Assembly: GCF_039544105.1 (NCBI RefSeq)
Contig: NZ_BAABLA010000109.1
Origin: Haloechinothrix_A salitolerans
Lineage (GTDB): Bacteria; Actinomycetota; Actinomycetes; Mycobacteriales; Pseudonocardiaceae
DNA: 64,000 bases
Strand: one strand, 5' to 3'
Below, piece after piece: positions 56,220 through 64,000 of the stretch (positions within the stretch are counted from its first letter, which is position 1; the number at the start of each line of letters is the position of its first letter). A program made the position numbers and the translations under genes. The notes under the pieces were generated by a model that was given only the letters and a program-made list of their open reading frames with translations, ran no database searches and was not told where the DNA came from.

Positions 56220-57623
56220 CTAACCCAGAATGCTCGACCCGACGGATCGTAGTTCCGAGTACAGCCCGAGCACCCCAAGCGCGAGCGGCAGTACGACGGC
56301 GATGCAGATAGCCTCGATGATCTCCACCGTGCGTCGCAGCGGCGGCGAGAACCGCTGGTGCGGGAAGATGACGCCGACAACGAGCGCGCCAGCCGCCATC
56401 AAAATCAGGATGGCGAAGATCCAGATCAGCCTGGTCGACCAGTTCGCGGTCATCGTCCAGCCGATCATGATGCCCGCGCTGGCGAGCACGCCCATGGTCA
56501 GCAGCGCGATGGCCTGGCTGCCGTTGGCGTAGGTGCGGGCGCGCAGCAGCAGCGCGAGCGTGGCCGCGACGGCGAGCGCGATGCCGTACCAGGTCGCCGA
56601 CGACGATGCGATGACCGCCGAGATCGCCACGATGGCGCCACAGCCGACCAGCAGGCCCGTCATGTACTGGTGCGCGATCGTGGTGCGACGTTCGATGACA
56701 CCGAAGTCGGGGAACGCGCTGTCTTCCTTGAGCTCCTCCGCGCTGCTCGGCACCACCGGCGACGGCAGTTTCGCGAGCAGGATCGTCGCACGCGGCAACG
56801 CGGAGATCAGGCCGAGCGAGACGGCGGCCGCCGCCGAGGCGAATCCCGCTGGCGGCTGATCGATGAACAGCGCGAACAGGAATGTGATCGCGCTAAGCGT
56901 GCCCGCCGTCGCCGACGCGATGAACGTCGAGATGCCATGTCCGATCAGCATGATCGACGCGGCGGCGACGATCACCACCCACACGCTTCCGAGTAGTAGG
57001 TTCGCTGTGATGGACACGCCGGGGACGGTGTAGAACCCGCTGACGAACGCCAGCGGTAGCCCGCCCGCGGCCGCGACGACGACCCCGGTTTCCTGCTCGT
57101 TGTACACCTGGGCGAGTACCGAGCCGAGCGCGACGGTGCCGATCGCCCCGATGCCGCCGACGATGGCCGCGGTGAGTCCGCTGCCACCCCAGAGGGTGCC
57201 GCCCATGAAGAGTGCCAGTGCCGCGACGGCGAGCGCCAGCCCGCCCGCGATGTGTCCTGCTCGCTTGGCCGTCTCCGGCGTCCACGGGCGGAAGTTGTCC
57301 GGTTTCGATTCCGCGATGGCGTCGACGACGTCGTCGAACAGTGGTGGCGGCGGGTTCTCATTGCGTTTGCGCAGCTGGAGCAACTCGCCATCCACGACGC
57401 CGAGCGACGCGAGCGTGCGGCTCGGGTCGAGTGGAGCGCCACCGAGCTTGGCGAGCACCCACCCGCCGTGTGACGATCCGCCATCCGCGCTGCGCTCGTT
57501 AGCCATCTCGACCACGAGCGGCAGGATGTCCGCCACCGCGACGTCGGCAGGCAGCGCGACGTCGATTCTCGTGCGTGGCGCGACAACCGTCACTCGGCTG
57601 AAAACCGTGGTGCTCGTAGCCAC
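56220..57623 (-). CDS. eccD: Type VII secretion protein EccD
   Basis: The 467-residue protein is the most membrane-rich ESX subunit. A ubiquitin-like domain fills about 1-85 (FSRVTVVAPRTRIDVALPAD, TLASLGVVDGELLQLRKRNE), followed by a linker and about eleven hydrophobic helices from residue ~125 to the end. A GTG start at 57623 follows GTAGGGGGC. It is followed on the same strand by mycP after 60 bp, so the two form a minus-strand unit. Confidence 0.94.
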   Translation of the reverse strand: MATSTTVFSRVTVVAPRTRIDVALPADVAVADILPLVVEMANERSADGGSSHGGWVLAKLGGAPLDPSRTLASLGVVDGELLQLRKRNENPPPPLFDDVVDAIAESKPDNFRPWTPETAKRAGHIAGGLALAVAALALFMGGTLWGGSGLTAAIVGGIGAIGTVALGSVLAQVYNEQETGVVVAAAGGLPLAFVSGFYTVPGVSITANLLLGSVWVVIVAAASIMLIGHGISTFIASATAGTLSAITFLFALFIDQPPAGFASAAAAVSLGLISALPRATILLAKLPSPVVPSSAEELKEDSAFPDFGVIERRTTIAHQYMTGLLVGCGAIVAISAVIASSSATWYGIALAVAATLALLLRARTYANGSQAIALLTMGVLASAGIMIGWTMTANWSTRLIWIFAILILMAAGALVVGVIFPHQRFSPPLRRTVEIIEAICIAVVLPLALGVLGLYSELRSVGSSILG

Positions 57624-57922
57624 CTGAACTGCCCCCTACCTAGAAAGACTGCCAGGGCGTTTATATCGAACATCCTGGCCGCCTACATCGCATACCCGCG
57701 AATTCCCAGCTGGACGTGCGTCGTCAGCGCTCTCGTCCCGGACGTCGTGGACGGTGTTAGTCGCCAGGAGGCCAGAGCAGCGCCGCCATCCGCGTCCCTC
57801 ACACGAGCGAGACCGCCATCCGTCGCTTGCTCGGAGGATTTCCACGTCCGACACCCATGACGGCCGCCGGTTCGATACCGTGTCCGCTGATCGGAGTCGC
57901 CGAGTTGAAGAGGGGTCTTTCG
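57624..57922. promoter_or_regulatory. Divergent region between eccD and eccC
   Basis: The 299-bp gap should carry promoters for both directions. On the minus strand TATAAA (57665-57660) is a good -10 for eccD with a leader of about 30 bases, though no -35 is obvious. On the plus side TACCGT near 57878 is a weak -10 for eccC. An in-frame start at 57827 exists for eccC but lacks family-like sequence. Confidence 0.4.
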
Positions 57923-60900
57923 GTGAGCACGGTGCAATTCAAGCGGGCGCCACGCATGCAGGCGCCGCGTACGCCGGGCGGCGAAGTGCACCTGGAACCG
58001 CCACCGGAGATCCCACGGAACATCCCGGGCAGCATCGTGCAGAAGCTGCTTCCGGTCGTGATGATCGTCGCGATGCTGGGGATGGTCGCGTTCATGTTCA
58101 CGGCCATGAAGTCCAATGGCGGTGGGTTCAGCAACCCGATGTTTCTGATGATGCCGCTGATGATGATGGTCTCCATGGTCGGCATGCTCGCCGGTGGCGG
58201 CAGGGGTGGCGGCCAGAAGAAGGCCGAGATGAACGAGGACCGCAAGGACTACCTGCGCTACCTCGGGCAGATGCGCGAGCGTGCTCGCGAGGCGATGGTC
58301 GAGCAGCACGCCGCGTTGGAGTGGGTGCATCCCGATCCGCGCACGTTGTTGTCGATCGCGACGAGTCGCAGGATGTGGGAGCGGCGCGCCAGCGACAAGG
58401 ACTTCCTGCACCTGCGCGTCGGCAAGAGTTCGCACCGGCTCGCGACCAGGCTGGTCCCACCGCAGACCGGCCCGATCGAGGAACTCGAACCGATCTCCAC
58501 CCTCGCGCTGCGACGTTTCACGCGTGCCAACTCGCTCGTCCGCGACCTGCCGACACAGATTTCGGTACGTGGTTTCGCGGCGATCAGCCTCAGTGGCGAG
58601 CGAGACAAATGCCGGGCGTTCACCCGGGCGATGATCGCCCAGCTGGTTACTCTGCACAGTCCGGAAGACGTCTTGGTTGCCGTCGCCAGCGCCGGTCGCG
58701 CCAAGCAGCAGTGGGAGTGGGCGAAGTGGCTGCCGCACGCGCAGCACCCGACGATCACCGACGGCATCGGCCAGCTGCGCATGATGTCCGGCTCGCTGCA
58801 GCAGATCGAGGAATGGCTCGCCGACGAACTCGGTCCGCGTCCACGGTTCCAGCGCAAGGCCCCCTACAGCGATGGCCCGCACATCGTGATCATCCTTGAT
58901 GAGGCCGACATCACCAAGGAAGAGCGGTTGATCCTCGAAGAGGGCATCGCCGGTGTCACGATGATCGATGTCTCCGGTTCGCTCGGCAAGCTCGCCGCGC
59001 GCCGTGGTCTGCGCATGGTCGTCGGTGACACCCAGCTTGGCGCGCAGAACGCTGGCGGCACCGAGTGGTTTGGCAGCCCCGACGAACTCAGCCTTGTCGA
59101 GATGGAAGCGCTCGCCCGCCGGATCTCGCCGTACCGGATGGGCACCAGCGCCGGTGGCGATGAGGAAGAGGAGTCACCGCTACTGTCCAACCCGGACATG
59201 CTCGAACTGCTCGGTATTCCGGGCGATCCGATGACGTTCGACGTCCAGCAGGCGTGGCGACCCCGTCCGATCAGGGACCGATACCGGGTGCCGTTCGGCG
59301 TCGGTGAGCACGGCCAGCCGGTGTCGCTGGACATCAAGGAGGCCGCGGCGGAAGGCATGGGGCCGCACGGACTCTGCATCGGTGCCACCGGTTCTGGTAA
59401 GTCGGAGTTCCTGCGCACCGTGGTGCTGGCGATGATGGCCACGCACTCGTCGACGTCGCTGAACTTCGTGCTGGTCGACTTCAAGGGCGGCGCGACGTTC
59501 CTCGGGCTCGACCGTGCCCCGCACGTCTCCGCCGTCATCACTAACCTGGCGGACGAGGTCACGCTGGTCGACCGCATGAAGGACGCGCTAGCCGGTGAGA
59601 TGAACCGGCGGCAGGAAGCGCTGAAGGACGGCGGCAACTTCAAGAATGCCTGGGAGTACCAGAAAGCCTGGGAGAACGGCGCCGACCTCGACCCGATGCC
59701 CGCGCTGTTCATCGTTGTCGATGAGTTCACCGAGCTGCTGACCGCGAAACCCGACTTCATCGACCTGTTCGTCGCGATCGGACGTCTTGGCCGGTCGCTT
59801 CAGATGCACATGCTGCTCGCCACGCAGCGGCTTGAGGAAGGCAAACTGCGGGGGCTCGATTCGCACCTTTCGTACCGGATCGGCCTCAAGACGTTCTCCG
59901 CCGCCGAGTCGCGCGCGGTGATCGGCGTGCCGGACGCGTTCGAGCTGCCGTCCAGGCCTGGTGGCGGCTATCTCAAGTACGACACCTCGACGCTGGAGCG
60001 GTTCCAGGCGCTGTACGTGTCAGGTCCTTACCGGCCGTCCGGCGTCAAGCCAGCTGGTCCGAAGACCACGGTGGTCAGTGCGGACAAGCGGCCCAAGCTG
60101 TTCGTGCCGGACTACATCGACCCGCCGCCGGAGCCGGCGCCCGAGCCCGAGCCGGAACCGGAGCCCAAGAAGGAAGAGGAGAAGTCCGAGGGCGACGAGC
60201 CGACCGTGCTCGACACCATCGTGGACCGGCTGGTCGGCCAGGGCCCGCCCGCTCATGAGGTGTGGCTGCCGCCGCTCAACGAGCCCAACTCGCTGGACAC
60301 GCTGCTGCCGAACCTCAACCCCACCGAGGAGCGCGGGCTCTCGCCGGTCGGGTTCTTCGGCAACGGCAAGCTCCAGGTTCCGATCGGTATCGTCGACCGG
60401 CCGTACGAGCAGCGCAGGGATCCACTCTGGGCCGACTTCTCCGGTGGTGCCGGTCACGGCGCCGTCGTCGGCGGCCCGCAGTCCGGTAAGTCGATGATGC
60501 TGCGGACCATCGCGATGTCGCTGGCGCTCACGCACACCCCGGAGGAGTTCCAGTTCTTCGGCGTCGACCTCGGCGGTGGTTCGCTCGCGTCCCTGGGGCG
60601 GCTGCCGCACTGCGGTGGCGTCGCGGTCGCCCGTCGCGAGCCGGACAAGGCGCGCCGCGTCGTCGCGGAGCTGACCACGCTGATCACCGAGCGGGAGCGG
60701 CGGTTCGGTGAGCTGTCCGTCGACTCGATGGCCGACTTCCGCACCATGAAGCGACAGGGTCGCATCACCCGCGAGCAGGACCCGTTCGGTGACGTCTTCC
60801 TGTTCGTCGACGGCTGGAAGGCGCTGCGGGACGACTTCGAGGAGTTGGAAGGACCGATCACGAAGCTCGCCACGCAGGGCCTCGGCTTCGGCGTCCACGT

Positions 60901-61948
60901 CGTCATCGCGAACAACCGTTGGGCCGACATCCGACCGGCGATCAAGGACATGCTCGGCACCCGGTTCGAGTTGCGGCTCGGTGACCCGAGCGAGTCCGAC
61001 ATCGACCGCCGCGTCGCGGTGAACGTGCCAGGTGGACGGCCTGGTCGCGGCTTGACCAACGACAAGTTGCACTTCCTCGCCGGGCTGCCGCGGATCGACG
61101 GCTCCAGCGACGACGAAACCGTCGGTGACGGCGTCGCCGACGCGATCAAGCGCGTCAACGATGCCTGGAGCGGCCCGCACGCGCCCTCGGTGCGGTTGCT
61201 ACCGGACCTGGTGCGCTACGACGAGATGCTGGCGCAAGACAACTACCGCGACTCGAGGCTCGTGCCGATCGGGCTCAACGAGGACGAGCTCGCCCCTGTC
61301 TACCTCGACTTCGACGCCGACCCGCACTTCCTCGCGTTCGCGGACGGGGAGTCGGGCAAGACGAACCTGCTGCGGCAGATCCTCAAAGGGATCACGCAGC
61401 GATACACCCCGAAGGAAGCGCTGGTCATCCTGGTCGACTTCCGACGGACGCTGCTCGGCTTCATCGAGGGCGACCAGCTGCTCGGCTACGCTGTCTCCAG
61501 CAACCAGCTCGGCGGCATGGTCTCCGATGTCGTCGCCTCGATGGAGAAGCGCCTACCTGGCCCGGACGTCACGCAGGAGCAGCTCAAGAACCGCTCCTGG
61601 TGGAAGGGGCCAGAGCTGTTCGTCGTCGTCGACGACTACGACCTCGTCGTCACGCAGAGCGGCAACCCGCTGCAGCCGATCGCGCCGTTCCTCGCCCAAG
61701 CCAAGGACGTCGGCCTGCACATGGTCGTCGCGCGGCGTACCGGTGGCGCGAGCAGGGCGATGTTCGACCCGATCATCGGCAAGCTGAAGGAGATCGCGGC
61801 GCCGGGCCTCGTCATGAGCGGGTCTCGCGACGAAGGGCAGTTGCTCGGTAACGTGCGGCCGTCGCCGATGCCGCCTGGTCGAGGCACCATGGTCAGCCGC
61901 AAGGTCGGTAAGCAGCTGATGCAGGTTTCGTGGATTGACCCTGAATGA
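57923..61948 (+). CDS. eccC: Type VII secretion ATPase EccC (three FtsK/SpoIIIE-type domains)
   Basis: The 1341-residue motor powers substrate export. Two N-terminal membrane helices (about 37-59 and 68-93) precede a DUF-like stalk and three ATPase domains with Walker A motifs GATGSGKS (487-494), GGPQSGKS (850-857) and DGESGKT (~1141-1147). Walker B is full in domain 1 (FIVVDEFTEL) but lacks the catalytic Glu in domain 2 (FLFVDGWKAL) and has VVVDDYDLV in domain 3, so domain 1 is probably the main engine, as in other EccC. A Pro/Glu-rich linker (~733-755) separates domains 1 and 2. GTG 57923 gives STVQFKRAPRMQAPRTPGGE, the family start. Confidence 0.96.
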   Translation: MSTVQFKRAPRMQAPRTPGGEVHLEPPPEIPRNIPGSIVQKLLPVVMIVAMLGMVAFMFTAMKSNGGGFSNPMFLMMPLMMMVSMVGMLAGGGRGGGQKKAEMNEDRKDYLRYLGQMRERAREAMVEQHAALEWVHPDPRTLLSIATSRRMWERRASDKDFLHLRVGKSSHRLATRLVPPQTGPIEELEPISTLALRRFTRANSLVRDLPTQISVRGFAAISLSGERDKCRAFTRAMIAQLVTLHSPEDVLVAVASAGRAKQQWEWAKWLPHAQHPTITDGIGQLRMMSGSLQQIEEWLADELGPRPRFQRKAPYSDGPHIVIILDEADITKEERLILEEGIAGVTMIDVSGSLGKLAARRGLRMVVGDTQLGAQNAGGTEWFGSPDELSLVEMEALARRISPYRMGTSAGGDEEEESPLLSNPDMLELLGIPGDPMTFDVQQAWRPRPIRDRYRVPFGVGEHGQPVSLDIKEAAAEGMGPHGLCIGATGSGKSEFLRTVVLAMMATHSSTSLNFVLVDFKGGATFLGLDRAPHVSAVITNLADEVTLVDRMKDALAGEMNRRQEALKDGGNFKNAWEYQKAWENGADLDPMPALFIVVDEFTELLTAKPDFIDLFVAIGRLGRSLQMHMLLATQRLEEGKLRGLDSHLSYRIGLKTFSAAESRAVIGVPDAFELPSRPGGGYLKYDTSTLERFQALYVSGPYRPSGVKPAGPKTTVVSADKRPKLFVPDYIDPPPEPAPEPEPEPEPKKEEEKSEGDEPTVLDTIVDRLVGQGPPAHEVWLPPLNEPNSLDTLLPNLNPTEERGLSPVGFFGNGKLQVPIGIVDRPYEQRRDPLWADFSGGAGHGAVVGGPQSGKSMMLRTIAMSLALTHTPEEFQFFGVDLGGGSLASLGRLPHCGGVAVARREPDKARRVVAELTTLITERERRFGELSVDSMADFRTMKRQGRITREQDPFGDVFLFVDGWKALRDDFEELEGPITKLATQGLGFGVHVVIANNRWADIRPAIKDMLGTRFELRLGDPSESDIDRRVAVNVPGGRPGRGLTNDKLHFLAGLPRIDGSSDDETVGDGVADAIKRVNDAWSGPHAPSVRLLPDLVRYDEMLAQDNYRDSRLVPIGLNEDELAPVYLDFDADPHFLAFADGESGKTNLLRQILKGITQRYTPKEALVILVDFRRTLLGFIEGDQLLGYAVSSNQLGGMVSDVVASMEKRLPGPDVTQEQLKNRSWWKGPELFVVVDDYDLVVTQSGNPLQPIAPFLAQAKDVGLHMVVARRTGGASRAMFDPIIGKLKEIAAPGLVMSGSRDEGQLLGNVRPSPMPPGRGTMVSRKVGKQLMQVSWIDPE

Positions 61949-63813
61949 GCGGCGTGCGGACCTTGCGGGTCGCCGTCGACTTCGGGACGTCGAGTACCTG
62001 CGTCGCGGTATCCCCACGGGGTGACGATCCGCAGGTGGTCGTCATCGACGGGCAGCCGCTGTTGCGGTCGGCGGTGTATGCCGCGCCGGATGGCACGCTG
62101 TTCGTCGGGCAGGAAGCCGAACGACAGGCGGCGGTCGACCCCTCACGGTACGAGCCGCATCCGAAGCGCCGGGTGGACGAGGGCGAGTTGCTGCTCGGTA
62201 CCCAGGTGTTGCCGGTACGGGAAGCGTTTCGGGCTGTCCTGAGCAGGGCGGTGTCCGAAGCACGGCGGTTCGCCGGTGGTGCCGAGGTCGGGTTGCTTGT
62301 GCTGACGCATCCCGCTGACTGGGGCGTGGTCCGGACGCGAACATTGCGACAGGCCGCCGCCGGGCTCGCTCAGGAGGTGACGCTGCTACCCGAGCCGGTG
62401 GCGGCAGCGGTCTTCCATACCTCGACGTTCGCCAGGAACGAGAGCGGCGATGGCGCTGGGACGCCGACCGCGCTCGCGGTGCTCGACCTCGGTGGCGGCA
62501 CCGTCGATGTCAGTGTGGTGCGTGGTGACGGTGACGAGGCCGCCGGTGGGTTCCGGGTGCTGGCCACCAAGGGCGATCCCGGCTTCGGTGGCGCGGACGT
62601 CGACCAGGCGCTGCTCGAGTTCATCGGGTCGCGGGTAGCCGAGGAGAACAAGGACGCCTGGCGCGCGCTGATGGAGGGCCGCGAGCTGGCGGACCGGCGG
62701 CGCCGCAGGGTGCTGCGGCAGGACGTACGCGGCGCGAAGGAGACGCTGTCGCGGCACGCATACACCGACGTGCCGATGCCGCAGCCGTTCGCCGACGCGC
62801 ACGTGACACGGCAGGACCTGGAAGGGCTTATCGCGGAGCCGTTGGGCCGGGTGGTGGCGCTGACGGCGGCGGCGATCAACGACGCGGGACTGCGCCCCAA
62901 CGAGCTGGGCGGCATCTTCCTCGTCGGCGGGTCGAGCCGGATCCCGATGGTCGGCAGGCTGGTGCACGAGCAGCTGGGTGTCGTGCCGACGACGCTGGAC
63001 CAGCCCGAGACCGTCGTCGCGCGCGGGGCGATGTTCTCGGTGTTGGCTGGGCAGCGACAGGGTCGGCAGGCCATCGGACACGCGGCTCCGCCGCCGTCGG
63101 CATCGCGGGCATACGCGCCACCTCCGGCACCGCCGCATACCGGGTCATCGTGGCAGTCGTATCACCAGCAGCGGGGGTATCACCAGTCAGGACCGGTCGG
63201 GGGTGGGCCGCACCCGGCACGGCCTGGCCAACCGCACCCGGCCGGTCGAAAGCGACGGGTGCTGCCGTGGGTGCTTGGCGTGTCACTGATGGTGGTGGTC
63301 GGGCTGGTCGCCGCTGTCGCGTTGTGGCCGACGTCCTCGCGGCGGGAACCGCCGTCGGATGCGATGGTCACGCGGTTCAGCTTCCAGTTCGATCATCCGA
63401 GAGACTGGGAGCAGACCGACGTCATCCGCGAGGAAAATCGGGTAGTGGTGCGCCCGTCCAGCGCGCCAGACGGCACCGACCTGATTTCGGTACAGCAATT
63501 TCGGCTCAGGTATGACTTCGAGGACGAACGCGAGCGATTCCTCAGCGAACTGCGAACCGGGTTGCGGGAAACGGGACGCGATTACGAAGGGTTTGACGCG
63601 GATTTCGTGTTCGTTGGCCGTTCCGTCATTCATTACACCGAGCAGGCCGATGACAGCACCGTGGAATGGTTCGTCGTTGGCGCCGATCGGGTTCAAGTCA
63701 GCATTGGATGTCGCTGGACTCCGTCGGGTAAGGACACGGTGGAGTCGGCGTGCGAAGAGGTCGTGCGGACGCTGCGGATCGTCGACTCGGGCACATCAAC
63801 ACCGCGTGGGTGA
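61945..63813 (+). CDS. Hsp70-like type VII secretion-associated protein (Rv3446c-type)
   Basis: The 622-residue protein has an actin/Hsp70 ATPase fold: VAVDFGTSSTCVAV (phosphate 1), LDLGGGTVDVSVV (phosphate 2) and LVGGSSRIPMVGRLV (adenosine). A Pro/His/Gln-rich region (~380-436) and a membrane helix (439-461) follow, then a ~155-residue extracytoplasmic domain (FSFQFDHPRDWEQTDVIREE, then STVEWFVVGADRVQVSIGCR) like the C-terminal domain of Rv3446c-family proteins. The peptide-binding domain of true DnaK is missing. It overlaps eccC by 4 bp, so the two are coupled; M. tuberculosis has the same gene order in ESX-4. Confidence 0.88.
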   Translation: MSGVRTLRVAVDFGTSSTCVAVSPRGDDPQVVVIDGQPLLRSAVYAAPDGTLFVGQEAERQAAVDPSRYEPHPKRRVDEGELLLGTQVLPVREAFRAVLSRAVSEARRFAGGAEVGLLVLTHPADWGVVRTRTLRQAAAGLAQEVTLLPEPVAAAVFHTSTFARNESGDGAGTPTALAVLDLGGGTVDVSVVRGDGDEAAGGFRVLATKGDPGFGGADVDQALLEFIGSRVAEENKDAWRALMEGRELADRRRRRVLRQDVRGAKETLSRHAYTDVPMPQPFADAHVTRQDLEGLIAEPLGRVVALTAAAINDAGLRPNELGGIFLVGGSSRIPMVGRLVHEQLGVVPTTLDQPETVVARGAMFSVLAGQRQGRQAIGHAAPPPSASRAYAPPPAPPHTGSSWQSYHQQRGYHQSGPVGGGPHPARPGQPHPAGRKRRVLPWVLGVSLMVVVGLVAAVALWPTSSRREPPSDAMVTRFSFQFDHPRDWEQTDVIREENRVVVRPSSAPDGTDLISVQQFRLRYDFEDERERFLSELRTGLRETGRDYEGFDADFVFVGRSVIHYTEQADDSTVEWFVVGADRVQVSIGCRWTPSGKDTVESACEEVVRTLRIVDSGTSTPRG

Positions 63814-64000
63814 CCCACAGCCGGTTCTTCACGACCGCGAACGCCCCGAAGAATCCCACGGTGAGACCGGGCGAAACCGCAGCTCAGCATGGTCGCCTGA
63901 CTTTTGCCACGTTCGGCAGACCGTGACGAGCGCGAGCCGTTGACCTGCGGTTTTGCCTTGGTTGCTGGGCTGATTTGCGCACTAAATGGGGTCGTAGAGT
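63814..64000 (+). other. Right end of window, no gene seen
   Basis: These 187 bases follow the Hsp70-like gene. TTGGTT (63958-63963) and CTAAAT (63982-63987), 18 bases apart, form a weak promoter candidate. In related loci esx genes come next, so this may be their promoter, but they lie outside the window. Confidence 0.3.

Noticed and set aside
57827..57922. Upstream start of eccC
   Set aside because: The extra 32 residues do not resemble EccC N-termini, while GTG 57923 does.

Overview
This window comes from a high-GC Gram-positive bacterium, almost certainly an actinobacterium of the order Pseudonocardiales (relatives of Amycolatopsis, Saccharomonospora or Prauserella); the species cannot be fixed from sequence reading alone. 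The basis is strong G/C bias at third codon positions, many GTG and TTG starts, an actinobacterial Mce lipid-import operon, SsgA-like division proteins, a C-terminally extended L17, and a type VII (ESX) secretion locus beside truA as in mycobacterial ESX-4.

Layout. 1-4105: end of nusG, then rplK-rplA, a minus-strand membrane protein gene, and rplJ-rplL behind an attenuator-like leader. 4454-16088: a complete mce operon (ATPase, two YrbE permeases, MceA to MceF, two Mce-associated proteins) sitting between rplL and rpoB, almost all with 1-4 bp stop/start overlaps. 16559-24059: rpoB-rpoC, closed by a perfect 20-bp terminator. 24211-25374: two tandem minus-strand SsgA-like genes. 25860-30184: str operon (rpsL, rpsG, fusA, tuf). 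30634-43156: S10 and spc operons through secY-adk-map. 43582-44529: an inserted secreted serine peptidase. 44857-50034: alpha operon (infA, rpmJ, rpsM, rpsK, rpsD, rpoA, rplQ) and truA. 50031-63813: an ESX-4-like type VII secretion locus: eccE and an unknown partner on the minus strand, eccB plus, mycP and eccD minus, then eccC and an Hsp70-like Rv3446c-family gene plus. Any Esx substrates should lie just beyond the right edge.

The genes form four functional groups: translation and transcription core machinery; lipid uptake (Mce); morphology (SsgA-like); and protein export (SecY, ESX). The most notable observations are a 51-codon open frame with its own ribosome binding site between rpsM and rpsK, a 33-bp tandem repeat that forms a coupled 29-codon frame between eccE and the next gene, a mycosin whose catalytic domain carries a charged coiled-coil insertion, an L17 fused to a small extra domain, a truA frame that lacks any ATG/GTG/TTG start upstream of its conserved N-terminus, a two-residue departure from the usual rifampicin-pocket sequence in RpoB, and paired upstream elements of the two SsgA-like genes. 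No tRNA, rRNA, CRISPR or insertion sequence was found.
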